Source of the DNA: Defluviicoccus sp.
GTDB taxonomy: Bacteria; Pseudomonadota; Alphaproteobacteria; MPNO01
Reading direction: 5' to 3'
Length of the DNA: 60,913 bases
Assembly (NCBI GenBank): GCA_028820505.1
Contig: JAPPIT010000141.1
Span: forward strand, 1 to 60,913
Notes under the pieces: generated by a model
Databases searched by the model: none
What the model saw: only the letters and a program-made list of their open reading frames with translations
What the model was told of the DNA's origin: nothing
Shown: in pieces, positions 18,344 to 29,349 of the stretch
Layout of the letters: each line of letters begins with the position of its first letter
How positions within the stretch are numbered: the first letter of the stretch is position 1
Position numbers and translations under genes: made by a program

Positions 18344-18381
18344 GATCGGATCGGTTGCTTTCGCGTGCCCGCGTTCGTCCC

Positions 18382-18422
18382 AAAAGGAAAACCGCCGGGC
18401 GATGTCGCGCACCGCCCGGCGG
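18382..18422 (-). terminator. intrinsic terminator between pstS and pstC
   Basis: Read on the minus strand, a perfect 10-bp stem CCGCCGGGCG / CGCCCGGCGG with an 11-nt loop is followed by TTTTCCTTTT. It begins 9 bp after the pstS stop. It should end most transcripts after pstS and let a fraction continue into pstCAB-phoU-phoB, giving excess binding protein. Confidence 0.85.
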
Positions 18423-18430
18423 ATACGCGA

Positions 18431-19471
18431 CTACATGGAGAGTTTCGCTCCGCTCATCGCGGCCTGCACGGTCTTCTTGCGGTCCGCGTCGGACAGCGGG
18501 ATCAGGCCCTTGTCGACGAGGTAGCCGTCCGGCCCCCACGCGCGCTCGGCGGTGAACTCCCCCACATACTCCTCGATGCCCGGGATGACGCCGACATGCG
18601 CCTGCTTGACGTAGAAATACATCGAGCGCGACACCGGATACTCGCCGCTCGAGACGGTCTCGAACTCGGGCGCGACGCCGTTGACCGCCGTGCCCTGGAT
18701 CCTGTCGGCGTTCGCATCGAGGAAGCTGAAGCCGAAGATGCCGTAGGCGTTCGGGTTGGCGACGAGCTTCTGGATGATCAGCACGTCGTTCTCGCCCGCC
18801 TCGATGAAGGCGCCGTCCTCGCGGATGCCGTGGCAGACCGCCTTGTAGCGCTTCTTGTCCGCCTTCCGCATTGCCTCGATCGCGGGGAACCGCTTGCAGC
18901 CGCCCTCCATGGCGAGCTCGACGAAGGCGTCCCGCGTGCCGGAGGTCGGCGGCGGTCCGAGGACCTCGATCTTGCGCCTGGGAAGCGACGGGTCGATGTC
19001 GCTCCACATCCTGTAGGGGTTGTCCTTGAGCGTCTCGCCCCTGGCGTCGGCCGGCACCGACTTGGCCAGCGCGAGGTAGAGCTGCTTCAGCGTGATGCCG
19101 GCCGGCTTGGCCTTCCTGGAGTTGGCCAGCACGATGCCGTCATAGCCGATCTTGACCTCGGTGATCGCCTTGATGCCGTTCCTGGCGCAACGGTCGACCT
19201 CGGACTTCTTGATCCGGCGCGAGGCGTTGGCGATGTCGGGATGCCGGACGCCGACGCCCGAGCAGAACAGCTTGAGGCCGCCGCCCGAGCCGGTGCTCTC
19301 GACGACCGGGGTCTTGAACTCGGTCGACTTGCCGAACCGCTCGGCGACCGCGGTCGAGAAGGGGAAGACCGTCGAGGAGCCGACGATCCGGATCTGATCG
19401 CGTGCCTGGGCGGCGGTCGCAACCCCGATCGAGGCCACCGCCGCGACAGCGAACACGATGTGCTTGTTCAT
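18431..19471 (-). CDS. pstS: periplasmic phosphate-binding protein PstS
   Basis: 346 residues with a cleavable Sec signal (MNKHIVFAVAAVASIGVATA, then AQA). The phosphate-binding loop GSSTVFPFS follows, and a second ligand motif STGSGGGLKLFCSG. The region GPPPTSGTRDAFVE (about 172-185) supplies the third loop. It captures phosphate in the periplasm for PstCAB. It is preceded by a PHO-box promoter and followed by a terminator, so it should be the most abundant product of the cluster. Confidence 0.96.
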   Translation of the reverse strand: MNKHIVFAVAAVASIGVATAAQARDQIRIVGSSTVFPFSTAVAERFGKSTEFKTPVVESTGSGGGLKLFCSGVGVRHPDIANASRRIKKSEVDRCARNGIKAITEVKIGYDGIVLANSRKAKPAGITLKQLYLALAKSVPADARGETLKDNPYRMWSDIDPSLPRRKIEVLGPPPTSGTRDAFVELAMEGGCKRFPAIEAMRKADKKRYKAVCHGIREDGAFIEAGENDVLIIQKLVANPNAYGIFGFSFLDANADRIQGTAVNGVAPEFETVSSGEYPVSRSMYFYVKQAHVGVIPGIEEYVGEFTAERAWGPDGYLVDKGLIPLSDADRKKTVQAAMSGAKLSM

Positions 19472-19584
19472 GATATCTCCGTCTCGGATTCGTGGGTGCC
19501 GGGGCAGCGCGAATCTTCGCTCGGCCCGTTGGCACGGACCCCGTCCACCCCGGACGCCGACGGCGATAAGGGCCCTGCCGGAGC

Positions 19585-19618
19585 CTTATACGAACCTTCC
19601 GTTACGATTTGATGACAG
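19585..19618 (-). promoter_or_regulatory. PHO-box promoter of pstS
   Basis: On the minus strand CTGTCAT (19618-19612), CAAA and TCGTAAC (19607-19601) form a PhoB-type direct repeat with 11-bp periodicity; the first half is a perfect consensus, the second is degenerate. A -10-like TATAAG (19590-19585) lies 10 bp downstream, the expected geometry when PhoB replaces the -35 contact. The box overlaps the last codons and stop of phoR. Confidence 0.7.
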
Positions 19619-21044
19619 CGGCGGCTTCGCCGGAGCCCGGGGACCGGTCCCGTTCGACCGGCGCGCGCGGCAGGCTGACGGTGAAGACGCTGCCGACGCC
19701 GAGCTCGCTCTCGATGACGAGCCCGCCCCGGTGACGGTTGGCGATGTGCTTGACGATCGCGAGCCCGAGGCCGGTGCCGCCCATCTCGCGCGAGCGCGCC
19801 GTATCCACCCGGTAGAACCGCTCCGTCAGCCGCTGGAGGTGTTCCGGCGGGATGCCCTCGCCCTCGTCCTTCACCGCGATCCGCACGGCGTCGATTCCCT
19901 GCGTCCGGTCCGCCGGGCTCGGCATCGTGCCGTCGCCGATGGCGATCCGGACCGTCGAGCCTTCCGCGCCGTATTTGATCGCGTTGTCGATCAGGTTCTG
20001 GAACAGCTGGGTCAGCTCGTCGCGGTCGCCGATGACCGACGGTTCGGTGATATCGCCGTCGATCGAAATGTCGATCCGGCGCGACTGCGCCGCGAATTGC
20101 AGGGAATCCACGACGGGCGGTATCACCGAAGACAGCGGGACCGTCGCCGATGGCGGCAAATGCTCGTTGAGCTCGATCCTGGAAAGCGACAGGAGATCGT
20201 TGACCAGCCGGCTCATCCGCTCCGCCTGGGCGTTCATCATCTCGAGGAAGCGGTCCGACGCCGCCATGTCCTGCCGGGCCGGGCCGCGCAGCGTCTCGAT
20301 GCACCCGAGCAGCACCGAGATCGGGGTTCTCAGCTCGTGGCTCGCGTTGGCGACGAAATCCGCCCGGGTCCGGCCGTGGCGCCGGATCGCCGTCACGTCG
20401 CTCACTGCGATCAGGGCGACCGTCCCGTCCGGCGCGGGTTCCGGCAGCGCGGCGATGCGCGCGGCCAGTTCCAGATCGGAGCCCGCGATCCGGAAGTCGG
20501 CTTCCTCCGGATTGCCGGTGGCGATGACCCGTTCCGCGGCTTCGAGCACGCCCGGATCGCGCACCGCGGCGACCAGGTCGGCGCCCACCGGATCGCCGTC
20601 CAGGATCGCCGTCGTGCCTTGCGAGGCGCGCACGATCCGCCGGTCCCCGTCGATCGCGATCACCGGGTCGGGCAGGTTGTCCAGCACGGTCTCCGCCGAA
20701 GCGCCGCGCGCCGCGAGGTCGCCCAGCTTCCGGTGCAGCGCCGCCGTCGAATCCGCGAACGCGGAGGCCAGCCTGCGGGACGCCAGCGGCGATTCGAGAT
20801 ACAGCCTTTCCGGCGCGCTGTTGGCGTCGATGCGGTTCAGCCGGCCGACGAACAGCGCGAGCCCGGACAGATGCCGCCGGACCGGCACCCAGAGCGCGGC
20901 CACCGCGACGACGCCCGCGAGGACTGCCGTGTCGAGCGCGATCTCGCCGATCAGCGCGAGGATCAGCAGCAACCCGACGAACGGCCCGGCGAGGACCGCG
21001 AGCGCCCAGCAGAGCGCGCGCCTGGGTACCTGGTGGCTGTCCAT
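19602..21044 (-). CDS. phoR: phosphate regulon sensor histidine kinase PhoR
   Basis: 480 residues. Two N-terminal hydrophobic helices (about 10-60) are followed by a PAS-like region (about 125-220, [15 protein letters not shown]), the HisKA box [16 protein letters not shown] with the phospho-acceptor His near 236, and the HATPase domain with [10 protein letters not shown] and [13 protein letters not shown]. It phosphorylates PhoB when phosphate is low. It lies upstream of pstS on the same strand and is divergent from mutS. Confidence 0.94.
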   Translation of the reverse strand: MDSHQVPRRALCWALAVLAGPFVGLLLILALIGEIALDTAVLAGVVAVAALWVPVRRHLSGLALFVGRLNRIDANSAPERLYLESPLASRRLASAFADSTAALHRKLGDLAARGASAETVLDNLPDPVIAIDGDRRIVRASQGTTAILDGDPVGADLVAAVRDPGVLEAAERVIATGNPEEADFRIAGSDLELAARIAALPEPAPDGTVALIAVSDVTAIRRHGRTRADFVANASHELRTPISVLLGCIETLRGPARQDMAASDRFLEMMNAQAERMSRLVNDLLSLSRIELNEHLPPSATVPLSSVIPPVVDSLQFAAQSRRIDISIDGDITEPSVIGDRDELTQLFQNLIDNAIKYGAEGSTVRIAIGDGTMPSPADRTQGIDAVRIAVKDEGEGIPPEHLQRLTERFYRVDTARSREMGGTGLGLAIVKHIANRHRGGLVIESELGVGSVFTVSLPRAPVERDRSPGSGEAAAVIKS

Positions 21045-21163
21045 ATCCCCGCCCGGCCGGTCCGGCCCGTCCCCCCGGAGGTGGGCGCGATGCTAGCGAT
21101 TCCGGCGGGCGCCTCCAAGCCGCCCGTCTGGTTGGCCCGCGGCGAGCCGTGATAGGATTCCGG

Positions 21164-23824
21164 ATGCCCGAGACCCACCTGGCCGCGGTACCCGGGGAGA
21201 AAGACCCGCGCTCCGCCGCGACGCCCATGATGGCGCAATACCTCGCCGTCAAGGAGGCCAATCCGGGATGCCTCCTGTTCTACCGGATGGGCGATTTCTA
21301 CGAGCTGTTCTTCGAGGACGCGGTGGCGGCGGCCAAGGCGCTCGACATCACGCTGACCCGCCGCGGGCGCCACCGGGACGAGGACGTGCCGATGTGCGGG
21401 GTGCCGGTCCACGCCGCCGAGACCTATCTGGAACGCCTCATCCGCAAGGGTTTCCGGGTCGCCGTCTGCGAGCAGACGGAGGACCCCGCCCAGGCGCGGA
21501 AGCGCGGCGCCAGGTCCGTCGTCGCCCGCGAGGTCGTCAGGGTCGTGACGCCCGGGACGCTGACCGAGGATTCCCTGCTCGAAGCGCGCCGCCACAACTT
21601 CCTCGCCGCGCTCGCCGAAGCCGAGGGGATCCTCGGCTTCGCTTGGATCGACATCTCGACCGGCGCCTTCCAGGCCCAGCCGCTCGATCCCGGCATGGTC
21701 GGCGAGGCGATGGCGCGGGTCGATCCGGGCGAGCTGATCCTGCCCGACCGGCTTTGGGCGCGCACGGAAATCGGCGCCGCTTTGGAACGGTGGGGTGGGC
21801 TGCCCACCCCGCTGCCGGGCGCGCGTTTCGACAGCGTTTCGGGCAGGCGCCGCCTCGAATCCCATTACGGCGTGCGTTCCCTCGATGGCTTCGGCGCCTT
21901 CTCCCGCGCCGAGATGGCCGCCTGCGGCGCCGCCCTCGACTATGTCGCGCTGACCCAGCAGGGCCGCCTGCCGCGCATCGATCCGCCGCGCCGGCTGGGG
22001 CCGGGGACGGCGATGGAGATCGACGCCGCGACCAGGCGCAATCTGGAGATAACGCGGTCGCTTTCCGGCGAACGCGAGGGTTCGCTGCTCGCCGTCGTCG
22101 ACCTCACCGTTACCGGCGCGGGCGCCCGCGCGCTCGCCGAGCGTCTCGGCGCGCCCTCGACCGATTGCGAGACCATCGCCCGCCGTCTCGACGCGGTGGA
22201 GCACTTCGCCGCGGACGAAGCGCTGCGGTCGGGCTGCCGCGAAATCCTCGCCGCCTGTCCGGATCTGCAGCGCGCGACGACGCGCCTCGCGCTCGGCCGG
22301 GGCGGGCCGCGCGATCTGGCCGCGGTCGGCGAAGCGCTGTCGCGCGCCCGCGACCTGTCCGGGCGGATCGGCGGCGGGTCCGCGGCTTCCCCTGCGGAGG
22401 TGGAGAGCGGGGCGGCGGACCTTGTCGGACACGATGCGACGATCGCGGCCCTCGACGAGGCGCTGGGTCCCGACCTGCCGCTGCTCGCCCGTGACGGCGG
22501 CTTCGTGGCGGCCGGCTACGATGCGTCGCTCGACGAGCTCCGCGAGCTCCGCGACGGCAGCCGGCGGCTGATCGCCGACCTCCAGAAGCGCTATGTCGAC
22601 GAAACCGGCATCGCCTCGCTCAAGATCCGCCACAACAACGTGCTGGGTTATTTCGTCGAGGTGACGCCGACCCACGAAGCGGCGATCGCGGCGCAAGAGG
22701 ACTTCATTCATCGCCAGACGCTCGCCAGCGCGCGGCGCTACACCACGGTCGCGCTCGCCGGGCTCGAGGAGAAGCTCGCCACCGCCTCCGACAAGGCGCT
22801 GGCCCGGGAGCTCGCCATCTTCGAAGCGCTCTCCGACAGCGTGACCGCGTCCGCGGACGCGATCGCCCGGACCGCGACCGCGATCGCCGGGATCGACGTG
22901 ACCGCGGCGCTCGCCGAGCTCGCGGTCCGGCGCCGCTACGTCCGCCCGGCGGTCGACGACAGCCTGGATTTCGCGGTCGCCGGCGCGCGCCACCCGGTGG
23001 TCGAGTCGTTTCTCGAGCGCGATGCCGAGTCCGCCTTCGTCCCCAACGACTGCGACCTCGGACCGGACCGGCGCCTGTGGCTGGTGACAGGGCCCAACAT
23101 GGCGGGCAAGTCGACCTTCCTGCGCCAGAACGCGCTGATCGCCATCCTCGCGCAGATCGGCTCCTTCGTGCCGGCCGAGTCGGCGCGGATCGGCGTCGTC
23201 GACCGCCTGTTCTCCCGCGTCGGCGCGGCCGACGATCTCGCGCGCGGGCGCTCCACCTTCATGGTCGAGATGGTCGAGACCGCGGCGATCCTCAACCAGG
23301 CGGGACCGCGGGGGCTCGTCATCCTCGACGAGATCGGCCGCGGCACGGCCACCTTCGACGGGCTTTCCATCGCCTGGGCGACGCTCGAGCATCTGCACGA
23401 GGTCAACCGGGCGAGGGCCCTGTTCGCGACCCATTTCCACGAATTGACCGCCCTCAAGGGACGTCTGGAGGCGCTCAAATGCGTCACCATGCGGGTCAAG
23501 GAATGGCAGTCCGAGATCGTCTTCCTGCACGAGGTGGTCGCGGGCACGGCGAGCCAGTCCTACGGCATCCACGTGGCGCGGCTCGCCGGGCTGCCCGAAG
23601 GCGCCCTCTCGCGCGCCGAGGCCGTGTTGCAGACGCTCGAAAAGGGCGAGCAGTCGGGGTCGCTGGCGCGGCTCGCCGACGACCTGCCGCTGTTCTCCGC
23701 CGCCGTTCCGCCGCCGCCCGCCCCGCTCTCGGCGGTCGAGGAGGCGCTCGCGGCCGTCAACCCCGATGAGCTCACGCCCCGCGAAGCGCTCGACCTGCTC
23801 TACCGGATACGCTCGATGCTCTGA
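21164..23824 (+). CDS. mutS: DNA mismatch recognition protein MutS
   Basis: About 886 residues. The N-terminal mismatch-reading Phe-x-Glu is present in [12 protein letters not shown]. The connector, lever and clamp domains follow, then the ATPase with Walker [10 protein letters not shown] (about 643-651), [12 protein letters not shown], Walker [12 protein letters not shown] and ATHFHELT. The ATG at 21164 has TAGGA upstream; a GTG at 21149 is the alternative. It starts the mutS-glnD-murJ-trpS block. Confidence 0.97.
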   Translation: MPETHLAAVPGEKDPRSAATPMMAQYLAVKEANPGCLLFYRMGDFYELFFEDAVAAAKALDITLTRRGRHRDEDVPMCGVPVHAAETYLERLIRKGFRVAVCEQTEDPAQARKRGARSVVAREVVRVVTPGTLTEDSLLEARRHNFLAALAEAEGILGFAWIDISTGAFQAQPLDPGMVGEAMARVDPGELILPDRLWARTEIGAALERWGGLPTPLPGARFDSVSGRRRLESHYGVRSLDGFGAFSRAEMAACGAALDYVALTQQGRLPRIDPPRRLGPGTAMEIDAATRRNLEITRSLSGEREGSLLAVVDLTVTGAGARALAERLGAPSTDCETIARRLDAVEHFAADEALRSGCREILAACPDLQRATTRLALGRGGPRDLAAVGEALSRARDLSGRIGGGSAASPAEVESGAADLVGHDATIAALDEALGPDLPLLARDGGFVAAGYDASLDELRELRDGSRRLIADLQKRYVDETGIASLKIRHNNVLGYFVEVTPTHEAAIAAQEDFIHRQTLASARRYTTVALAGLEEKLATASDKALARELAIFEALSDSVTASADAIARTATAIAGIDVTAALAELAVRRRYVRPAVDDSLDFAVAGARHPVVESFLERDAESAFVPNDCDLGPDRRLWLVTGPNMAGKSTFLRQNALIAILAQIGSFVPAESARIGVVDRLFSRVGAADDLARGRSTFMVEMVETAAILNQAGPRGLVILDEIGRGTATFDGLSIAWATLEHLHEVNRARALFATHFHELTALKGRLEALKCVTMRVKEWQSEIVFLHEVVAGTASQSYGIHVARLAGLPEGALSRAEAVLQTLEKGEQSGSLARLADDLPLFSAAVPPPPAPLSAVEEALAAVNPDELTPREALDLLYRIRSML

Positions 23825-23864
23825 CACGGGGCATCGGAAAGATACCGCCGGCATCCGAACGCGC

Positions 23865-23870
23865 TATAGT
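23865..23870 (+). promoter_or_regulatory. -10 element placing glnD transcription at its start codon
   Basis: TATAGT (5 of 6 to consensus) ends 6 nt before the glnD ATG at 23877, and no Shine-Dalgarno sequence is present between them. This would give a leaderless mRNA. The -35 region is weak. Confidence 0.4.
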
Positions 23871-23876
23871 CCGGCC

Positions 23877-26675
23877 ATGACACGGGTTTCGCGGCAACGG
23901 GCGATCGTCGACCGGGGCGCACTCAACGCCGAACTCGATGCGCTGCTCCGGAACGGCGCGGCGGCCGGCGCGCAGCGGCGCGACGCGCTCGCCGTCCTCA
24001 AGCGCGCCCTGGAGGACGGCAAGGCGGAGATCCGGCGCCGGTTCGATTCCGCGCCGGGCGGCGGCCCGTCCGCCCTCGGGGAACAGTCCTTTCTGATCGA
24101 CCAGACGATCCGCGCGATTTACGACCTCGCCGCCAACCGGGTGTATCGCGCGTCCAACCCGACCGCCGGCGAGCATCTTTGCATCGCGGCCGTCGGCGGC
24201 TACGGGCGCGGCGAGCTGGCCCCCTGTTCCGACGTCGATCTCCTGTTCGTGCTGCCCTTCAAGAGCACTCCGCGCAACGAGCAGGTCATCGAATACATCC
24301 TCTACATGCTGTGGGATCTCGGCCTCAAGGTCGGGCACGCGACCCGGTCGATCCAGGACTGCGTACGGCTTTCCCGGAAAGACCTGACGATCCGCACGTC
24401 GATCCTGGAGGCGCGTTACGTCTGGGGAGAGAAGCGGCTCTTCGACCAGCTGCGGACCCGGTTCCGCAAGGAGGTGGTGAAGGGGACGGAACGCGCCTTC
24501 GTCGAGGCCAAGCTCGCCGAACGCGACGAGCGCCACGACCGGATGGGCGGATCGCGCTACGTGCTGGAGCCCAACGTCAAGGACGGCAAGGGCGGCCTGC
24601 GCGACCTGCACACGCTGTTCTGGATCGCCAAGTATCTCTACCCGGTGCGCGAGGTCGCGGACCTGGTGGATCACGAGGTGCTGCGCGCGGGCGAGGCCGC
24701 CCGGTTCGACAAGGCGCACAGGTTCCTGTCGACGGTCCGCTGCCGGCTTCACTATCTGGCGGGGCGCGGCGACGACCGCCTGACCTTCGACCGGCAGCCC
24801 GAGATGGGCGAGCTGCTCGGCTACAAGGATCACGCCGGCGCGCGCGGCGTCGAGCGCTTCATGAAGCACTACTATCTGACGGCGAAGGAGGTCGGCGACC
24901 TGACCGGGATCTTCTGCGCCGCGCTCGAAATCGAGCAAAGCGGGCGCTCGCGCTTCGCCCTGCCGCGGTTCAGCCTGCTGCAGCGCGCGCCCGACGGGCT
25001 GGCGATCGAGAACGGCCGGCTCGCGCTCGCCCGCGGCGCAACGTTCGCCGACCGGCCGATCGACATCCTGCGTCTGTTCCATACCTCGCAGGACCGCGAA
25101 ATCGACATCCACCCGCGCGTATTGCGCGCGATGACCCGGAACCTGCGGCTGGTCGACGGGCTGCGCGACGACGCGGAAGCGAACCGGTTGTTCCTCGACA
25201 TGCTGACCTCGCCCAACGACCCCGAGCGGGTGCTGCGGCAGCTCAACGAGGCCGGCGTGTTCGGCCGCTTCATTCCGGATTTCGGCCGGGTCGTGGCCCA
25301 GATGCAGCATGACATGTATCACGTGTTCACCGTCGACGAGCACACGATCATGGCGATCGGCATCCTGCGCGGGATCGAGGACGGGGCGTTCGCCGAGGAA
25401 ATGCCGATCGCCACCGAAGTCGTGAAGACCGTGCAATCGCGCCGGGCCCTCTACATGGCCGTGCTGCTTCACGATATCGGCAAGGGGCGCGGCGGCGATC
25501 ACTCGGAAATCGGCGAGCAGGTGGCGCTGCGGCTCTGCCCGCGCGTCGGGCTGAGCCCCGAGGAGACCGAGACCGCGGCCTGGCTGGTGCGCTACCACCT
25601 CGCGATGAGCAACACCGCGTTCCGGCGCGACGTGAACGACCCCAAGACGGTCAGCGATTTCGTCGGCACGGTGAAGTCGCTGGAACGGCTGCGCCTGTTG
25701 CTGGTGCTGACGGTCGCCGATATTCGCGCGGTCGGCCCCGGCGTGTGGAACGCGTGGAAGGCGGCGCTGCTGCGCGACCTCTACTACGCGGCCGAAGAGG
25801 CGATCACCGGCGGCATGGCCGCGGCGGGGGGCGGACGCCGGATCGAGCAGGCCAAGGCCGCGCTCGCCTCCGCGCTCGAAGATTTCGAGCCGCGGGAGAT
25901 CGAGGCGCATCTCGAGAGCGGCTATCCCGCCTATTGGCTCTCGCATCCGACCGAGACCCATGCCCGCCACGCCCGGCTGGTGCGCGAATCCGGAGGGTCG
26001 GAGACGCCGCTCGGGATAGACATGCGCACCGACGGCTACCGGCAGGCGACCGAGGCGACCGTCTACGCGCCCGACCATCCGGGCCTGTTTTCCAACATCG
26101 CCGGCGCCATCGCGGTCTCCGGCGGCAATATCGTCGACGCGAAGATCTTCACCATGGCCGACGGCATGGCGCTCGACACGTTCTGGGTCCAGGGCCGCCG
26201 CGACGAGCCGATCGGCGGCCCGGACCGGCTCGCCCGGCTGCGGACGAACATCGAACAGGCGGTCACCGGGCGGATGCGGCCCATGCGCGAGATCGAGGAC
26301 ATGATCCGCAAGGAAGGCGAACGGCGCGACAGCGTGTTCACCGTCGAGCCGAGGGTGATCATCGACAACGCGGCGAGCGCGACCCACACGGTCGTCGAGG
26401 TCAACGGCCGCGACCGCCCCGGCCTGCTCTACGCGCTGACCCGCGCGCTGAGCGCGGAGGAGGTGCAGATCGGCAGCGCCCAGATCGCCACCTACGGCGA
26501 GTCCGCCGTGGACGTGTTCTATATCAAGGACCTGTTCGGGCTGAAGATCGAGCACGAGGCGAAGCTCGAAAGGATCCGCAAGGCGCTGCTCGAGGCGCTG
26601 TCGTCGATCGCCGCAGTCGCCGGAGAGACCGCCGGCCCGACCGGGCATGAGGCCGCCGCGCCGGCCGGACCGTGA
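23877..26675 (+). CDS. glnD: bifunctional PII uridylyltransferase / uridylyl-removing enzyme GlnD
   Basis: 932 residues. The nucleotidyltransferase motif GGYGRGELAPCSDVDLLF is at about 106-123. A GlnD helical domain follows, then an HD domain with HDIGKGRGGDH (about 533-543), and two C-terminal ACT domains (about 725-800, DHPGLFSNIAGAIA; about 840-910, DRPGLLYALTRALS). It modifies PII proteins according to glutamine level. All catalytic motifs are intact. The start at 23877 is the first ATG where GlnD similarity begins. Confidence 0.97.
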   Translation: MTRVSRQRAIVDRGALNAELDALLRNGAAAGAQRRDALAVLKRALEDGKAEIRRRFDSAPGGGPSALGEQSFLIDQTIRAIYDLAANRVYRASNPTAGEHLCIAAVGGYGRGELAPCSDVDLLFVLPFKSTPRNEQVIEYILYMLWDLGLKVGHATRSIQDCVRLSRKDLTIRTSILEARYVWGEKRLFDQLRTRFRKEVVKGTERAFVEAKLAERDERHDRMGGSRYVLEPNVKDGKGGLRDLHTLFWIAKYLYPVREVADLVDHEVLRAGEAARFDKAHRFLSTVRCRLHYLAGRGDDRLTFDRQPEMGELLGYKDHAGARGVERFMKHYYLTAKEVGDLTGIFCAALEIEQSGRSRFALPRFSLLQRAPDGLAIENGRLALARGATFADRPIDILRLFHTSQDREIDIHPRVLRAMTRNLRLVDGLRDDAEANRLFLDMLTSPNDPERVLRQLNEAGVFGRFIPDFGRVVAQMQHDMYHVFTVDEHTIMAIGILRGIEDGAFAEEMPIATEVVKTVQSRRALYMAVLLHDIGKGRGGDHSEIGEQVALRLCPRVGLSPEETETAAWLVRYHLAMSNTAFRRDVNDPKTVSDFVGTVKSLERLRLLLVLTVADIRAVGPGVWNAWKAALLRDLYYAAEEAITGGMAAAGGGRRIEQAKAALASALEDFEPREIEAHLESGYPAYWLSHPTETHARHARLVRESGGSETPLGIDMRTDGYRQATEATVYAPDHPGLFSNIAGAIAVSGGNIVDAKIFTMADGMALDTFWVQGRRDEPIGGPDRLARLRTNIEQAVTGRMRPMREIEDMIRKEGERRDSVFTVEPRVIIDNAASATHTVVEVNGRDRPGLLYALTRALSAEEVQIGSAQIATYGESAVDVFYIKDLFGLKIEHEAKLERIRKALLEALSSIAAVAGETAGPTGHEAAAPAGP

Positions 26676-26712
26676 ACCCGCGCCCGCCGCGCGCGGCCCG
26701 CCGGGACACCGC

Positions 26713-28263
26713 ATGAGACTCCTGAGCGCCATCGCCACCGTCGGCGGCTACACGATGGCGAGCCGCGCGCTCGGTTTCGTCCGCGACATCCTGATCGCCG
26801 CCCTGCTCGGCGCGGGGCCGGTGGCGGACGCGTTCTTCGTCGCCTTCAAGCTGCCCAACTTCTTCCGCAGGCTGTTCGCCGAGGGCGCCTTCTCCGCTGC
26901 CTTCGTGCCCCTCTTTACCCGTATCCTGACCGAGGACGGCGCCGACGCGGCGCGCCGGTTCAGCGAACGGGTGCTCTCGGTGCTCGCCGTCGTGCTGCTC
27001 GTCTTCTGCACGGCAATGCAGATCGCGATGCCCTGGGCGATGTATCTCTTCGCGCCCGGGTTCGCTTCCGACCCGGTCAAGTTCGACCTCGCCGTCGAGC
27101 TCGCCCGGATCGCCTTTCCCTACCTGCTCTTCATCTCGCTGGTCTCCCAGCTCGGCGGGGTGCTCAACGCGCTCGACCGGTTCGCCGCCGCCGCCGCCGC
27201 GCCGATCCTGCTCAATCTCAGCCTCATCCTGTGCCTGATCGGGCTTGCGCCGATGCTGGAGACGCCGGGCCATGCGCTCGCCTGGGGGGTGTTCGCGGCC
27301 GGCGTCATCCAGTTTCTCTGGCTGATCGAGGCCTGCCGCCGCGCGGGCATGGTCTTCCGTCTTCCCCGGCCGCGCCTCACCCCCGCCGTCAGGCGGCTCG
27401 CGGCCAAGATCCTGCCGGGCGCGATCGGCGCCGGGGTGCAGCAGATAAACCTGGTGATCGGGGTGATCCTCGCCTCGCTGCTCCCGACCGGGGCGGTCTC
27501 CTACCTCTACTACGCGGACCGGGTCTACCAGCTCCCCCTCGGCGTCATCGGCATCGCGGTCGGGACCGCGCTCCTGCCGCTGCTCTCGCGGCAGATCCGC
27601 GAGGGCGACGAGGCCGGCGGCCGCGAGAGCTTCAACCGGGCGCTCGAATTCTCGCTGCTGCTCACCCTGCCCGCGGCGGCGGCGCTCATGGCGATGCCGG
27701 GGCCCATCGTCGCCGTGCTCTTCGAGCGCGGCGCGTTCGATGCCGGCGCGACCGAGGCGACGGCCGCGGCGCTGGCCGCTTTCGCCGCGGGCCTCCCCGC
27801 TTTCGTTCTGGTCAAGGTGCTGGCGCCCGCCTTCTTCGCGCGCGAGGACGTGACGACGCCGGTCAAGATCGCCGGCGTTTCGGTCGCCGCCAATATCGCT
27901 CTCAGCATCGCCCTGCTCGGTCCCCTGCAGCATGTCGGGCTCGCTCTCGCGACGTCCGCCGCGTCGTGGCTCAACGCGTTTCTGCTTGCTTTCGTCCTGC
28001 GCCGGCGCGGACAGTTCGCCATCGACCGCCGCCTGCGGACGCGCTTCTTGCGCATCGTTCTCGCGACGGCCGCGATGACCGCGCTCCTGTTCGCGGGCAT
28101 CGAGGCCCTGGCTTCCCTGTTGGCCGGCACCCCGCTCGAGCGGGGGCTCGCGCTCGTCCTTCTCATCGTCGCCGGCAAGGCGGTTTATGCGGCCGCCGCG
28201 CTCGCCCTCGGCGCGGCGGAAATCGCCGAAATTCGCGGCGCTCTCGCCCGGCGAAAGGCTTGA
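26713..28263 (+). CDS. murJ: lipid II flippase MurJ (MviN)
   Basis: 516 residues, mostly hydrophobic, with about 14 membrane helices. The N-terminus [20 protein letters not shown] then [13 protein letters not shown], and the segment [20 protein letters not shown] are diagnostic of MurJ. It moves lipid II across the inner membrane for peptidoglycan synthesis. It begins 37 bp after glnD; an in-frame ATG at 26647 inside glnD is a less likely start. Confidence 0.96.
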   Translation: MRLLSAIATVGGYTMASRALGFVRDILIAALLGAGPVADAFFVAFKLPNFFRRLFAEGAFSAAFVPLFTRILTEDGADAARRFSERVLSVLAVVLLVFCTAMQIAMPWAMYLFAPGFASDPVKFDLAVELARIAFPYLLFISLVSQLGGVLNALDRFAAAAAAPILLNLSLILCLIGLAPMLETPGHALAWGVFAAGVIQFLWLIEACRRAGMVFRLPRPRLTPAVRRLAAKILPGAIGAGVQQINLVIGVILASLLPTGAVSYLYYADRVYQLPLGVIGIAVGTALLPLLSRQIREGDEAGGRESFNRALEFSLLLTLPAAAALMAMPGPIVAVLFERGAFDAGATEATAAALAAFAAGLPAFVLVKVLAPAFFAREDVTTPVKIAGVSVAANIALSIALLGPLQHVGLALATSAASWLNAFLLAFVLRRRGQFAIDRRLRTRFLRIVLATAAMTALLFAGIEALASLLAGTPLERGLALVLLIVAGKAVYAAAALALGAAEIAEIRGALARRKA

Positions 28264-28330
28264 CCGCTCCGGTGGATGGGGGGATAACCCCGCCCTTCCC
28301 GCCACATGCAGGTCTGGAGTTCCGGCCTTG

Positions 28331-29326
28331 ATGCGAATCTTTTCGGGCGTCCAGCCGAGCGGCAACCTGCATCTCGGAAACTATCTCGGCGCCATCCGCA
28401 ACTTCGTCCGCCTGCAGGACGGCAACGAGTGCATCTACTGCGTGGTCGACCTGCACGCGATAACGGTCTGGCAGGACCCGGCCGAGCTTGCCCGCAACAC
28501 CCGCGAATGCGCCGCGACGTTCATGGCCGCCGGCATCGACCCGGAACGCAGCATCATCTTCAACCAGAGCCGCGTTGCCGCCCATGCCAGGCTGGCCTGG
28601 GTCTTCAACTGCGTCGCGCGCCTCGGCTGGCTCAACAGGATGACCCAGTTCAAGGAAAAGGCCGGCAAGCAGCGCGAGAATGCGAGCGTCGGGCTCTACG
28701 TCTACCCCAGCCTGATGGCCGCCGACATCCTGGCCTACAAGGCGACCCACGTGCCGGTCGGGGAGGACCAGAAGCAGCATCTGGAGCTCACCCGCGACAT
28801 CGCGCAGAAGTTCAACCACGATTTCGGGACCGAGGTCTTCCCGCTGATCGAGCCGCTGATCTTCGGCGAGGCGACCCGCGTGATGAGCCTGCGCGACGGC
28901 ACTTCGAAGATGAGCAAGTCCGACGGCTCGGACGCTGCCCGCATCAACCTGACCGACGACGCGGACGCGATCGCGCGCAAGATCCGCCGCGCGCGGACCG
29001 ATCCCGAACCCTTGCCCGAGACGCCCGACGGTCTCGCCGGGCGCGCGGAGGCGGCGAATCTCGTGGGCATCTTCGCTGCGCTAGCCGACCGCACAGCCGC
29101 CGAGGTTCTCGACGAGTACGGCGGCCGCGGCTTCGCCGAATTCAAGCCGGCGCTCGCCGACCTCGCCGTCGAGGTCCTGTCGCCCGTCGCGGCCGAATTG
29201 CGGCGGCTGATGGACGACCCGGCCCATGTCGACTCGGTGCTCGCCTCCGGCGCGGAGCGGGCCGCCGCGATCGCCGATCCGGTTCTCGACGAGGTCCACC
29301 GGGCCGTCGGCCTCGCCGCACGGTGA
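28331..29326 (+). CDS. trpS: tryptophanyl-tRNA synthetase
   Basis: 331 residues, a class I synthetase. The HIGH-like motif is in [17 protein letters not shown] (about residues 6-22) and the KMSKS loop in [12 protein letters not shown] (about 191-202). The substrate-binding segment [20 protein letters not shown] is intact. It charges tRNA-Trp. It follows murJ by 67 bp on the same strand. Confidence 0.97.
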   Translation: MRIFSGVQPSGNLHLGNYLGAIRNFVRLQDGNECIYCVVDLHAITVWQDPAELARNTRECAATFMAAGIDPERSIIFNQSRVAAHARLAWVFNCVARLGWLNRMTQFKEKAGKQRENASVGLYVYPSLMAADILAYKATHVPVGEDQKQHLELTRDIAQKFNHDFGTEVFPLIEPLIFGEATRVMSLRDGTSKMSKSDGSDAARINLTDDADAIARKIRRARTDPEPLPETPDGLAGRAEAANLVGIFAALADRTAAEVLDEYGGRGFAEFKPALADLAVEVLSPVAAELRRLMDDPAHVDSVLASGAERAAAIADPVLDEVHRAVGLAAR

Positions 29327-29349
29327 GCCTGGTGCGCTGAGGCCGGGCG

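Noticed and set aside
23772-26738. 988-residue minus-strand open frame
   Set aside because: Complement of glnD, a well-supported gene.
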